The notes under the pieces: generated by a model
The model's input: only the letters and a program-made list of their open reading frames with translations
Told to the model about the DNA's origin: nothing
Database searches by the model: none
Source of the DNA: Pontibacter sp. Tf4
Lineage (GTDB): Bacteria; Bacteroidota; Bacteroidia; Cytophagales; Hymenobacteraceae
Assembly (NCBI RefSeq): GCF_014212495.1
Contig: NZ_JACKZC010000006.1
Span: 1-64,000 of the forward strand
Length of the DNA stretch: 64,000 bases
Direction: 5' to 3'
In this document: piece after piece, positions 1 to 8,100 of the stretch
Layout: every line of letters begins with the position of its first letter
How positions within the stretch are numbered: the first letter of the stretch is position 1
Program-made: the position numbers and the translations under genes

Positions 1-90
1 GATTGGCAAGACTGGAGCATGGGAAATAACGTATAGGCTTATGTAGGTATCAGACCCTTTTACTGGAACGCGCTGTTCTCCCCCCATAAG

Positions 91-120
91 AATTCAACAT
101 AGGAGAATTCAACATAGGAG
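91..120. repeat. Tandem 15-bp direct repeat (2 copies)
   Basis: The unit AATTCAACATAGGAG occurs twice back to back (91-105 and 106-120) without mismatch. It sits just left of the inverted repeat at 127-173. Its function is unknown; it could be a slippage duplication. Confidence 0.75.
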
Positions 121-126
121 GTGGAG

Positions 127-173
127 CCAAAGAAAATGCGGAGGGCTCCCTTTGGGATACCCATTTTCTTTGG
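127..173. repeat. Perfect 12-bp inverted repeat
   Basis: CCAAAGAAAATG (127-138) is exactly complementary to CATTTTCTTTGG (162-173) across a 23-nt loop that itself contains a smaller GGAG/CTCC pairing. There is no T-run on either side that would make it a standard terminator. It could be a transposon-end relic or part of a structured RNA. Confidence 0.7.
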
Positions 174-609
174 ACTACCTTGGCGCAAGCGTACCCGTGT
201 CCGGGCACAAGGCTACCTTTGCAACAGAATAAATGTCCCCGCACTTTTGAGTTGCTGTGTCTTCAAGTGATTAGCACCTTACATCAGGTTTTCTACTCTC
301 CTTCGCACTGCCTTAGCTTTGTTACTTCAAGCTTTTGCAGTATCTCAAGAGTTGTATTATCTAAAGGCAGCCATGTATGGTCGATTCAGTTTGACAGCTC
401 AGGTATATATGCGTACTTGGTTAAGAAAGGGGAATATAGACCTTGTGAAGCAAGGTTATTAAAAAGGAAAAGCGCCGAGTTCCGAGGCTTGCGCAATGAG
501 TCCTGGCCTGGAGGGGAGGACCATTTTTGTATACAAAAATACATCTTGCTCGTGCCACTCCCAGCACGCTTTTACACCTTCAGATTCCTTTAAGAATTGC
601 TGTTTCTTC

Positions 610-644
610 CAGTCTGTTGCTACGGCAGATTAGCAAACAGACTG
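610..644. repeat. Imperfect long hairpin
   Basis: CAGTCTGTTGCT (610-621) pairs with AGCAAACAGACTG (632-644) with a single bulged base and a 10-nt loop. It is followed by the small palindrome CAGACTGAGTCTG. There is no terminator-like T-run. It is one of several hairpins in the gene-free left end. Confidence 0.6.
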
Positions 645-868
645 AGTCTGTGTAAAGAAGCTAAATGAAAGTTTTAGCTAAGCAAGCAGGGCGCATTGGG
701 GCAAATGGCATTTGAACCGCTTTTATACATTTCTTTTATGATAGCTAAACAACCAAAGGGAAGCACCTCTCCTGCTCAAATTGCTTATTCCACTTCAATT
801 TGCGCTCCACATTTTCTTGCAAGGGACATACACCTAGACCGTGCGGCTCCACCATGACTGTTTCCGGT

Positions 869-1534
869 TTATACTTTTACTTGCAGCGGGGTATTAGGTA
901 TACTGGTTTTGTTTCCGTTTTTGAGCAGTTGTATCTCGTTTAGCACGAAGGCTGCTTCCACTATTTTATTTACCCTTTGGTAAATGTCTGCCATCTCTAC
1001 TTTGTCCATTGCCTGGTATTCCCAGGGGTTGGTTAAGGCGGTGTGGCACCAGAAGGATATCTTTGACTTGACAGCATCCAGATCCTGCCATTCGAAGAAC
1101 TCATTGATCACGAGATAAGGATTCCTTTCTTCTGCCTGGCTCAGGTTATTGGTGTAAAAATCCGTTTCATCATACTCAGAAAACGCCAGTTCATTTTCCA
1201 CTGCAGCAGACCAGTGTATTTCTAGCGCGTGCGGGCCGTACCTGCCACCGCTATCCGCTTCCGTACAGCTTACTCCGGACTTACGCAGCAGCCAAAGGGC
1301 CTCCATAAGCCTTTCCACATCCTGGAAAGTATACAGCAGGTCAACCACTTTTTTATACTTCCACTTATGTTGATCCTTTATCCCGGCTATCAGGTACCGG
1401 AGCAGCTGCTTTCTGATGGTGGGCAGTTTGTGGTTTATAAAGAAGAGAGCAACTACCTGTAACGGATTTTCAACTTCTTCATCTGACAGCTGTACAGGAG
1501 CGTTCTTCCACGGGTACTTTTTTGCTGCTTTCAT
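869..1534 (-). CDS. Helical-repeat protein of unknown function (2 copies)
   Basis: A 221-residue soluble protein with no signal peptide or membrane segment. By eye it holds two copies of one helical module, at about residues 17-80 and 130-205. Each copy starts L-S-x-x-E-x-x-N-P, continues with a hydrophobic V-x-x-F-F helix, and ends with a helix of the type (K/R)-(L/I)-(M/V)-E-A-(L/A). The same module recurs three times in the 315-residue product of 2461-3408, so the two genes are paralogues flanking a HEPN gene. It is the last gene of a leftward operon; its ATG overlaps the end of the HEPN gene by 4 bp (1531-1534), which suggests translational coupling. I know similar uncharacterised proteins in Bacteroidota but cannot assign a function. 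A role as binding partner or antitoxin of the HEPN protein is only inference. Confidence 0.8.
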   Translation of the reverse strand: MKAAKKYPWKNAPVQLSDEEVENPLQVVALFFINHKLPTIRKQLLRYLIAGIKDQHKWKYKKVVDLLYTFQDVERLMEALWLLRKSGVSCTEADSGGRYGPHALEIHWSAAVENELAFSEYDETDFYTNNLSQAEERNPYLVINEFFEWQDLDAVKSKISFWCHTALTNPWEYQAMDKVEMADIYQRVNKIVEAAFVLNEIQLLKNGNKTSIPNTPLQVKV

Positions 1535-2451
1535 ACGGTGCGTATCAACTCTTCACTATCTGATTTAATTTGGGCTTCTTCCATCTGGGCTTCGGTCAGG
1601 AGCGCTTTTGCTTCCAGTACTTCAATCTCTTTAAAGCATAAGTCCCTTGTCAGCTCCATAAAGTATTTCACCTTCCGGTACAGCTGCCTTGCATCTGCTT
1701 CATCAACCTGAAATTCGTCTTTGTAGCGGCCTTCCAAGTAGCTTTTGGCAAGAATGGAAAAGAGCCGGGTATCCTCCGGTGTATTGCCTGCAAAAACACG
1801 GGCCGGTTCAGGAGAAAAACAACAACACAGATCCAGCAGCCTGCCCAGATGGTGTATGTCCGACCGGTAGGCCATGTGCACGCGTATCAAAGCCCTGCAC
1901 GACTGCTCCACCACTTGGTGCATTAAGAACACTGCACAGTTAAAGTAACCGTTTTCCAAAGCGTTTTCTGCTGCGCAAAAAAAGCCCTGCGCCAGGTCGA
2001 AGCGGTTATAGAAATGCGTTATTGCCTTTTCTGCTGCTTTACGGGGGCATACATCCGGCAGGGCAGGCATTGTCACAAACCCACTGGCCACGTACAACAG
2101 TGCGCCTTCCCTGAATGCCCTGCAAAAGAACCGGCTTTGCCTGCTCAGCGCTTTCTCAATTGTTTCATGTCTATGTGCCAGCACGGTGACTTTGCCCTTT
2201 TTAAAATGATTGGTGGCATAGCTCTGTACATCATGTTCGATGCGTTTACCGGCGGCGGTTACTACCAGCAGGAAATAGTGGTTACAACTTTCATCAGTTG
2301 CTTCGGCAAAACAACTATAACTGTCCTTTTTAGATGAGATACACCCAAAACAGATGATCTTTTCGGGCTGGAACTGCTGCACCAGTTTGGCAACAATGCC
2401 CTGAAGCTCTGCCTGATCTTCAGCAGGTAATTGTTTCAACATCTTCTCCAT
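1531..2451 (-). CDS. HEPN-domain protein with degenerate nucleotidyltransferase-like N-terminus
   Basis: A 306-residue protein. Residues 1-125 resemble the minimal nucleotidyltransferase (MNT) fold, but the usual G-S...D-x-D signature is replaced by F-G-C-I-S-S near residue 35 and N-H-Y-F-L-L near residue 57. The metal-binding aspartates are therefore missing and the domain is probably inactive. Residues about 145-280 look like a HEPN domain: a helix with A-V-F-L-M-H-Q-V-V-E-Q, then H-H-L-G-R-L, then the S-Y-L-E-G-R-Y helix typical of PF05168. I do not see the R-X4-6-H RNase motif in the last helix, so RNase toxicity cannot be claimed. It is the middle gene of the operon: 9 bp after the upstream gene (2461) and overlapping the downstream ATG. 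MNT/HEPN proteins often act in toxin-antitoxin or defence modules; that role here is inference. Confidence 0.82.
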   Translation of the reverse strand: MEKMLKQLPAEDQAELQGIVAKLVQQFQPEKIICFGCISSKKDSYSCFAEATDESCNHYFLLVVTAAGKRIEHDVQSYATNHFKKGKVTVLAHRHETIEKALSRQSRFFCRAFREGALLYVASGFVTMPALPDVCPRKAAEKAITHFYNRFDLAQGFFCAAENALENGYFNCAVFLMHQVVEQSCRALIRVHMAYRSDIHHLGRLLDLCCCFSPEPARVFAGNTPEDTRLFSILAKSYLEGRYKDEFQVDEADARQLYRKVKYFMELTRDLCFKEIEVLEAKALLTEAQMEEAQIKSDSEELIRTV

Positions 2452-2460
2452 TGTTTGCGC

Positions 2461-3408
2461 TCAGTTTTTAGCCTGCTCCTGCTCCAGTCTTTTTATCTCC
2501 TCAAATATCCCCTTGGCATCAAGCTCTGCTGATCGAAGTAAATTGTAGAGTTTCAAAAAATCATGCAGCGTTGAATCGTCATCATCTGGCGAATCTCTGC
2601 CTTTATATTTCAGGTACCCCATGTAAATCCGCAGCAGGTTATCGCTCAGCCGCTCGGGCGGCACTTCCTGCAGGAAGGATATAATGTCTTTTTGCAGAGT
2701 GAGGCTCAGTGGTATTGTACTTGGCAAAGCTGTTGTTGTTGTTGTTGTTGTGTCTGCTTCAGCTTCCTGCTTTTCACCATCAGTTATGATGTTTGCTTTT
2801 CCCAGGTACCTGAAGTTTAGGATCCAGGCTACTTCCAGCAGTTTCACCAGTTGCTCATAGTGCACCAGCAGGTCGTAGTTTTCGGTTTCTTCAAGCATAC
2901 TTGTTCGGCGCAGCGCATACTCCGTCCAATCGCTGAGCAGGTTCTTCCACCGGGCAAGCGGCATCGTCTCAAAGAAAGCCTTCAAAACCAGGCAGGGGTT
3001 ATCCAGCTCCCGGTTCCTGAGCAGGCGAATGTTGCCGCCGTAAATTTTCTGATTCGTACGATGTTCCTGTCGCTTTTGCCTTTCTTCTTCCCACCACTCC
3101 TTTGAATATGGCGTAAAAACCGGCAGTTCCACTTCCCCATCGCTAGCTTCTTTCTTAAGCAATATCAACCAGCAGCTTTCCATCAGTTTTTCCAGCATCT
3201 TCTGCAGGGACACAGCATCGCCTGGCTGTCTCATCATGGGCCAGCCCAGTTTGGTAGTGGCGGCTTTTAGGTATTGCCACAAATCAATTCGCCAGTAATC
3301 AATGGTGCTCATGCTGAACAGCTCTAAAATAACGGTTACCGGCTCCTGCCGCTCTTCCTCAGACAGGTGAATAATCACATCTTCCAAGTTGGTTTTCACG
3401 CTTTCCAT
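2461..3408 (-). CDS. Helical-repeat protein of unknown function (3 copies)
   Basis: A 315-residue soluble protein, first gene of the leftward operon. It contains three copies of the helical module also found in the 221-residue product at 869-1534: about residues 12-85 (L-S-E-E-E-R-Q-E-P), 130-200 (R-E-L-D-N-P-C-L-V-L-K-A-F-F, ending K-L-L-E-V-A-W-I-L) and a diverged copy at 230-300. Copies two and three are joined by a linker with a run of threonines encoded by a (TGT)7 triplet repeat at 2731-2751, a site prone to slippage. The end is charged (E-Q-E-Q-A-K-N). A divergent XRE regulator starts 121 bp away and is the obvious candidate controller. Function unknown; a scaffold partner for the HEPN protein is a guess. 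Confidence 0.8.
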   Translation of the reverse strand: MESVKTNLEDVIIHLSEEERQEPVTVILELFSMSTIDYWRIDLWQYLKAATTKLGWPMMRQPGDAVSLQKMLEKLMESCWLILLKKEASDGEVELPVFTPYSKEWWEEERQKRQEHRTNQKIYGGNIRLLRNRELDNPCLVLKAFFETMPLARWKNLLSDWTEYALRRTSMLEETENYDLLVHYEQLVKLLEVAWILNFRYLGKANIITDGEKQEAEADTTTTTTTALPSTIPLSLTLQKDIISFLQEVPPERLSDNLLRIYMGYLKYKGRDSPDDDDSTLHDFLKLYNLLRSAELDAKGIFEEIKRLEQEQAKN

Positions 3409-3517
3409 AGGTCTGGTTTATTGCTTTACCTGAAGTTGGCGCTTTGCCTTGGTGTACCGAACCCAAAGCATGGGTATTTTACTCATCTTTGTGTTTTTCT
3501 TACTCACCTGAAAACGC

Positions 3518-3525
3518 TATATTTG
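3518..3525 (+). promoter_or_regulatory. Candidate -7 promoter element of the XRE gene
   Basis: TATATTTG matches the Bacteroidota -7 consensus TAnnTTTG. I see no well-spaced -33 TTG. It lies only 4 bp before the first ATG (3530) and 16 bp before a second in-frame ATG (3542), so if real it favours 3542 as the translation start. Confidence 0.45.
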
Positions 3526-3529
3526 ATAA

Positions 3530-3910
3530 ATGGAAACGACTATGAAACCAGCACATATTGGCAGAAAAATCAGCCGCATTAGGGAGTTACGCGGCATTAA
3601 GCAGGAAACACTTGCCCAGGAAATGGGGGTAAGCCAGCAGACAGTGTCCCGCATCGAAGCCAGCGAAACGATTGAAGAAGACATATTGGCCAAGGTTGCC
3701 AAGATTCTGGATGTACACCCTGAGGCGATCAAAAATTTTAGTGAAGAAGCTATTTTCAACATTATGGGCAATACCTATAATGACCATTCATCTTCATTAA
3801 ATTATCAATGCACTTTTAATCCGCTAGATAAAGTTGTGGAACTCTATGAGCGCTTGCTACAGAGTGAACGGGAAAAGGTGGAATTGCTGAAGGAACTTCG
3901 CAAAGGCTAA
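3530..3910 (+). CDS. XRE-family helix-turn-helix regulator
   Basis: A 126-residue DNA-binding protein. Residues about 10-65 are a Cro/C1-type helix-turn-helix (I-R-E-L-R-G-I-K-Q-E-T-L-A-Q-E-M-G, then S-Q-Q-T-V-S-R-I-E). Residues 95-125 form a charged amphipathic helix (V-V-E-L-Y-E-R-L-L-Q-S-E-R-E-K) that could be a dimerisation coiled coil. It is divergent from the HEPN operon (start 3408), the usual arrangement for a local repressor or antitoxin-like regulator. Two in-frame ATGs exist, 3530 and 3542; the promoter-like TATATTTG at 3518 sits so close to the first that the second (starting M-K-P-A-H-I-G-R) may be used. A rho-independent terminator follows at 3934. XRE identity is secure; the target is inferred. 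Confidence 0.85.
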   Translation: METTMKPAHIGRKISRIRELRGIKQETLAQEMGVSQQTVSRIEASETIEEDILAKVAKILDVHPEAIKNFSEEAIFNIMGNTYNDHSSSLNYQCTFNPLDKVVELYERLLQSEREKVELLKELRKG

Positions 3911-3933
3911 AACTGCTAAAGTATAAGGTATAG

Positions 3934-3957
3934 AGCCCGGCCTCTACAGGTCGGGCT
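3934..3957 (+). terminator. Rho-independent terminator after the XRE gene
   Basis: AGCCCGGCCT (3934-3943) pairs with AGGTCGGGCT (3948-3957), a 10-bp stem including one G-U pair, closed by the loop CTAC and followed by TCTTTGTGT. It lies 23 bp after the stop codon of the regulator. Confidence 0.8.
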
Positions 3958-4171
3958 TCTTTGTGTCTATACCTTAGCTGAACGAGCAAGCTATAACCTT
4001 GGCGGGGATGGTTGGGACGCATGTCCCGGAAAGCCACGGCAAGGCTTCTGGGGTGGAAGGGGCCGGAATAGCCCCTTGGCCTGGTGCGGCTGGCGGATCA
4101 GCTGGCTCTCAGGTATAGCGCCAACTTTAAGGTATAGGCATAAAGTATAGCACCAGCCATAAAACAAAAAG

Positions 4172-4189
4172 CCCCGGTTGATTCCGGGG
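4172..4189 (-). terminator. Minus-strand rho-independent terminator
   Basis: CCCCGG/CCGGGG with a 6-nt loop. On the minus strand it is followed by CTTTTTGTTTT. It is the first good minus-strand terminator downstream of the immunity gene ending at 4695, so it may end that transcript or a separate RNA from the structured region. Confidence 0.65.
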
Positions 4190-4409
4190 GTTGGGGGTAA
4201 GATTTCAAGCGCGAAGCCGCTGCGAGCGGAAGCCAGAGCCAGCCAGGAAGAGCCCGAGGTACGAGGGCGGCTGGCTGTGCGGCAGCTGACCCGCAGGCGA
4301 GCATAAATTGGGATGCGGCTGGGCTTGCCGTGGCCGAACGATAGTGAGGCGGCGGACAGCACAGAGAAAGCAGCCGTGAGGAGCAGCGCAACGTGTGAAG
4401 ACAGCCAAA

Positions 4410-4453
4410 GCTTTACTGCCACGGCTGACGTAAGGAAGCGGTGGCAGTAAAGC
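4410..4453. repeat. Perfect 13-bp inverted repeat
   Basis: GCTTTACTGCCAC (4410-4422) is exactly complementary to GTGGCAGTAAAGC (4441-4453), with an 18-nt loop. No T-run follows. It is the most perfect stem of the structured region. Confidence 0.8.
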
Positions 4454-4608
4454 GGCAAAGCAAGACCGAACGAGGCACGAGTGAGCCGAAGGGTAGCCTT
4501 GCTTTGTTGGCTGACGCAACTAAGTGAGCAGCACACGAACCCCGCTGTACCGCGTAACGGCCTTTCAAACAGTAGTGGCTCTTGTTCCCAAGATTTTTAA
4601 TGTAATGT

Positions 4609-4638
4609 AAGAGCCCATCCATGGAGTAATGGGCTCTT
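4609..4638 (+). terminator. Hairpin with T-rich tail, terminator-like
   Basis: AAGAGCCCAT (4609-4618) pairs with ATGGGCTCTT (4629-4638) over a 10-nt loop and is followed on the plus strand by GCAATTTTATTTT. There is no plus-strand gene upstream of it back to 3910, so if it is a terminator it would end a transcript from the structured region. Confidence 0.55.
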
Positions 4639-4694
4639 GCAATTTTATTTTGAATGTGCAGACAGCAGATTCATTTTAGCAGGTAATTTAATAG

Positions 4695-5114
4695 CTAAAA
4701 ACCATTATCAACAGAATCATTTCCTAAATATTTTAGAAGCCCTTCGAAGGAATCTGCAACTTTTGTTGGTTTAGAATGTGCAATTTCTAGAAAATCTATC
4801 TCAACAAATTCACTACTTTCTTTGTCTACAGCATATCCCAAATTTCCACCATCAGAACCGATAAATAACAATTTATCAGATTCTTCAACACCTTCGTAAT
4901 AGGGATTTAGCTGTACAACGTCTTTTGCCTCCCATAGCAAAATATAGTTACTTTCACTTAAATCCCCACTAGCACCATTATGGTTCTTTATAAATTCGAT
5001 ATAATCATCATCGATTTTGAAATCTATTTTTTGAATTAACAACTCCATGTCCGTTTTTGATGGAGCAGAATTAAGATCCAATCTTGATAAAATGTTTATT
5101 ATATTTCTTCTCAT
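4695..5114 (-). CDS. SMI1/KNR4 (SUKH) family immunity protein
   Basis: A 139-residue cytoplasmic protein that fits the SUKH-1 superfamily. Features seen: D-D-D-Y-I-E-F-I-K-N-H-N-G-A-S-G near residue 35 (the usual F-x-x-x-N-G motif), F-I-G-S-D-G-G-N-L-G-Y-A in the middle, and S-F-E-G-L-L-K-Y-L-G near the C-terminus. SUKH proteins are the commonest immunity proteins of polymorphic nuclease toxins. Its ATG shares one base with the stop codon of the RHS toxin gene (TAATG at 5114), so the two are almost certainly co-translated. Composition is AT-rich like the toxin tip and unlike the GC-rich RHS core, as expected for a swappable tip-plus-immunity cassette. The cognate pairing is inferred from position. 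Confidence 0.9.
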   Translation of the reverse strand: MRRNIINILSRLDLNSAPSKTDMELLIQKIDFKIDDDYIEFIKNHNGASGDLSESNYILLWEAKDVVQLNPYYEGVEESDKLLFIGSDGGNLGYAVDKESSEFVEIDFLEIAHSKPTKVADSFEGLLKYLGNDSVDNGF

Positions 5115-8100
5115 TATTTATTAGTTATTGACTTCTGAAGATGGTACCAAAAAGTATTATATTGTCTATGAACTGCTGGCGATAAAGGGACTTTATTAGC
5201 CGGATCAGTAGGGCTTCCTCCAAATTTTACGGGTTGAACTTCGTGAATTTGTTTACCCTTTGTAGTAGGGTCAGTTTTATGTATTTTATTATTAGCAGTA
5301 TTCGCTTGGGTGCGAGCTGACTTATATTCGTCACCTTCTAGCAATTTAAATGGACCTTGTGGTTTAGGCACATTACCTTCTGTAGGGTATCCATCCCAAT
5401 TACTTATAGAGAACGAACCATTATCTACTGCCTCTTTTACAAGAGCTTTCGCTTCATTAAGAACGGCCTTACCAGTTTTCACCAGTGCACCTAATGTAGG
5501 ACCAGCCTCAGGAATTAAAGATGCTGACTCCAACACACCTAGTCCAGCAGCAGCAGCTTTGCTCTGCACAAAAGGCTCACTTTCATTCAAGTACACTTCC
5601 CCACTCTCATTGTTTACTACAGAGAATTCGGATCGGACTATAAAAGGGGATCCAGTAGGAGAGTTAATTGCACCTGCAATTATGCTGCTTAGGTTCTTCT
5701 GTGCTGCCTGAAACTGGAGCGCGAAATATGCCATTGCTTGATCTTGACGCAAGTAACCGCCATTATCGCAGTTAGGACATTCAGGCGCCATCCCATCCGG
5801 GTCAATGTACCTAATGGGGTTGTCGAAGGCATAGTTGTAAGGTGAGTGGCGGCGCATCAAATCCGCCATTGGGTCAACGACATGCCACCTTCCGATCTGC
5901 GCGTCATACATCCGGGCCCCGTAGTCCATCCAGTTAAGCCCCAGCTCGGTCTGACGTTCCTTTCCGTTGTACTGGAACTTATGATCCGGTGCTCCCTGCT
6001 GCTCAATGCCGGCCAGATTCAGCCCCCACGGGTCGTAGTGGTTCTCCTGCACCAGCATGGGCGAGGTGACCGTCACGCTCATGTCGTCCAGCCAGGCATC
6101 GTTGGCCGACTCGTTGGCCACGTACACTTCGGCAAACCCTGCTTGCTCGGCTTTGTAGCTTAACTCCAGCTTTTCCCAGTTGCCTTTGCCCTCCCTGCCT
6201 AGGGCCCGGTAGCCGCTCGTCACATAGTTCGAGTCCGAATCATAGACAATATAGCGCAAATACGCTTTGGGTACACCTTTTTCCTGCTGAATAATTTGCG
6301 GGGCCAGGGCCAGCCCGGCCCCCAGCAGCGGCAGGTACTTGTTTGCTTTGGCTTTGCCTTCCCCTGCTATCTGGGCGGTGGTGACCATCGCACTGGCGGC
6401 CAGCCAGCTGAGCAGGCTGAAGGCCGCATCCTGCTCTTTCACCGTCTCATACATCCCGTAGGCTTCCACCTGCAGCGAGTCTCCTGCCTGCAGTTGTACT
6501 CTGCGGCTTGGCCCCACCGGCTGGTTGCGGCCCGCACTCAGCAGGGCGGCATGGCTGCCCGTGCGGGAGCGGCCCCGGTCCAGGTGGCGGGTCCGGGCCA
6601 CGTTGTCAAAGTCGCTTTCCTCCGATTGGGCCAGCATCGGCTCCATCGTGGCCAAGGTGGTCGACGAGACGGGGGCGGCAAAGGAGACACGCAGGTTGCC
6701 CAGGTGGTCCTTTAAGTGGTACTCGTAGCGCCACTTTTCATTGGTCTCAGGCTGGTAGAGCACCCTTCCTTCCCCAGTATGGGCAAACAGGGTATCGCCC
6801 TGGTGCACAAACAAGCCCGCGTAATCCGTGGTGACTACATCCTTGCCGTTCTCATACACTTCTTTGCGAAGTTTAGTACCACTCGCTGAGTAGCGGTACA
6901 GGATGTAGCCTTTGCCCGTGATCACCACTCTGTCGGGCAGGTTCAGGTGGTTGTAGCCAATAAAGCTGATGCCTTTGTTTTCATCCTGGGTTAAGTTGCC
7001 GTTGCCGTCGTAGTGGTATTCGGTGCCGGCCACAGAATACTTGCTGCCGTTGTCTCTAAAGTCGCCTGCCGGGCCTGCCGCCGCCGCCGCATCGTCCACC
7101 CCTACCAGGCGGTTGCCTTCGTAAGCGTAGCTGAGCTTATCCACCACCCCGAAAGAGCGGGCCGGGTCCTGCCGGTCCTGCGGGTTGCCCAGCATAAGGC
7201 CGCGGCGCACCAGGTGGCGGATGTTGCCGTTGGCATCGTAGCCGCTCTGGGTGATGTTGCCTGCTGCATCTTTTTGCTGCATCTCTACCGAGTAGCGGTC
7301 CGTTTCCTGGTTCCAGCCAGCGCCGGTGTTGGCCCGGTACCCCGCCGTGACCAGGCGGTTGGCCCTGTCATAGGTGTAGCCATAGCCCCGCCGCACCCCG
7401 TCAGAGGCCGTGATCCAGCGCATCTCCGAGATGTTGCCGTTGAACTGCCGGGGCGAAAGCCCCAGTTCCAGCCCGGCGTTGTAGCCCAGCTCCAGGCCGA
7501 ACAGGTCGGGCTCAAAGAAGCTCACGGCATCTTCGTTCTTTTCCGCCCCGTCGTTGGTCAGGGTGCCGTTGTTAATGCTTGTGAGCCAGCCGCGGATGTT
7601 GTAGCGCATGTCCACCGACTGCAGGTAGGTGCGCTGCTCGTCAGCCAGTTCAACTTTAGTGGCATGCAGCTTTTTATCCACCACCTGCCCCAGCGCGTTG
7701 TAGACCAGCCTGGAGAGCACCACCTCCTCGCTGCTGCCCGTCTGCTGCCTTGTCTCCAGCAGGCGGCCCATGTGGTCGTAGACCATGGTGGTGGTGATGG
7801 TATGGGCCACCGGGCCGGCCTGGTGGGTGGCCAGCGTCTTGAGCACCTGGCCCGTAAAGTCGTAGGTGCTGCTCACCCGCTCCCCTCCGGCCGCCACGTT
7901 TCCTCCCAGGTAGCCGTCCGAGACGCTTTGGATCAGCCGGTACCTGCTGTCATAGAAGTTGATGCCGGTCAGCCAGTCACCGGTGCCCAGCACCCGGGTG
8001 CGGGTGCCTGTGACCTGGCCCAGCACGTGCCTGTTCCAGGAGCCGTACGTGTAGCCCAGCTCGGAGGCAAAGGTAGTGGTGTCCAGGGCAGCGTAACGGT

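Larger units (their letters stand above)
1..868. other. Gene-free left end with hairpins
   Basis: I find no convincing gene here. The longest open frame (180-593, plus strand) has no recognisable domain, low-complexity cysteine/serine-rich composition and no promoter. What the stretch does hold is structure: a 15-bp tandem duplication (91-120), a 12-bp perfect inverted repeat (127-173) and a second long hairpin (610-644). It lies downstream of the leftward operon ending at 869, so part of it may be that operon's 3' untranslated region or a relic of a mobile element. Confidence 0.5.
3970..4640. ncRNA. Gene-free, hairpin-rich GC-rich region; candidate structured RNA
   Basis: About 670 bp with no convincing gene. 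The open frames on the minus strand are overlapping, low-complexity (Ala/Ser/Arg/Leu) and lack domains. The stretch is packed with long inverted repeats: AGCCAGCC/GGCTGGCT (about 4238-4275), a perfect 13-bp stem at 4410-4453, CAAAGCAAG/CTTGCTTTG (about 4456-4506) and a 10-bp stem at 4609-4638. It is bounded by terminator-like hairpins in both directions: 4172-4189 ends in a T-run on the minus strand, 4609-4638 in a T-rich tract on the plus strand. It could be a non-coding RNA, the 3' UTR of the RHS/immunity operon, or a relic of a mobile element. The strand is undetermined. Confidence 0.35.

Noticed and set aside
180-593. A 137-codon plus-strand open frame in the left end
   Set aside because: No recognisable domain, cysteine/serine-rich composition, no promoter, and the region is full of hairpins. 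More likely chance.
3991-4536. Overlapping minus-strand frames of 69 to 181 codons in the hairpin region
   Set aside because: All overlap each other, are rich in Ala/Ser/Arg/Leu and follow the inverted repeats. I treat the region as non-coding.
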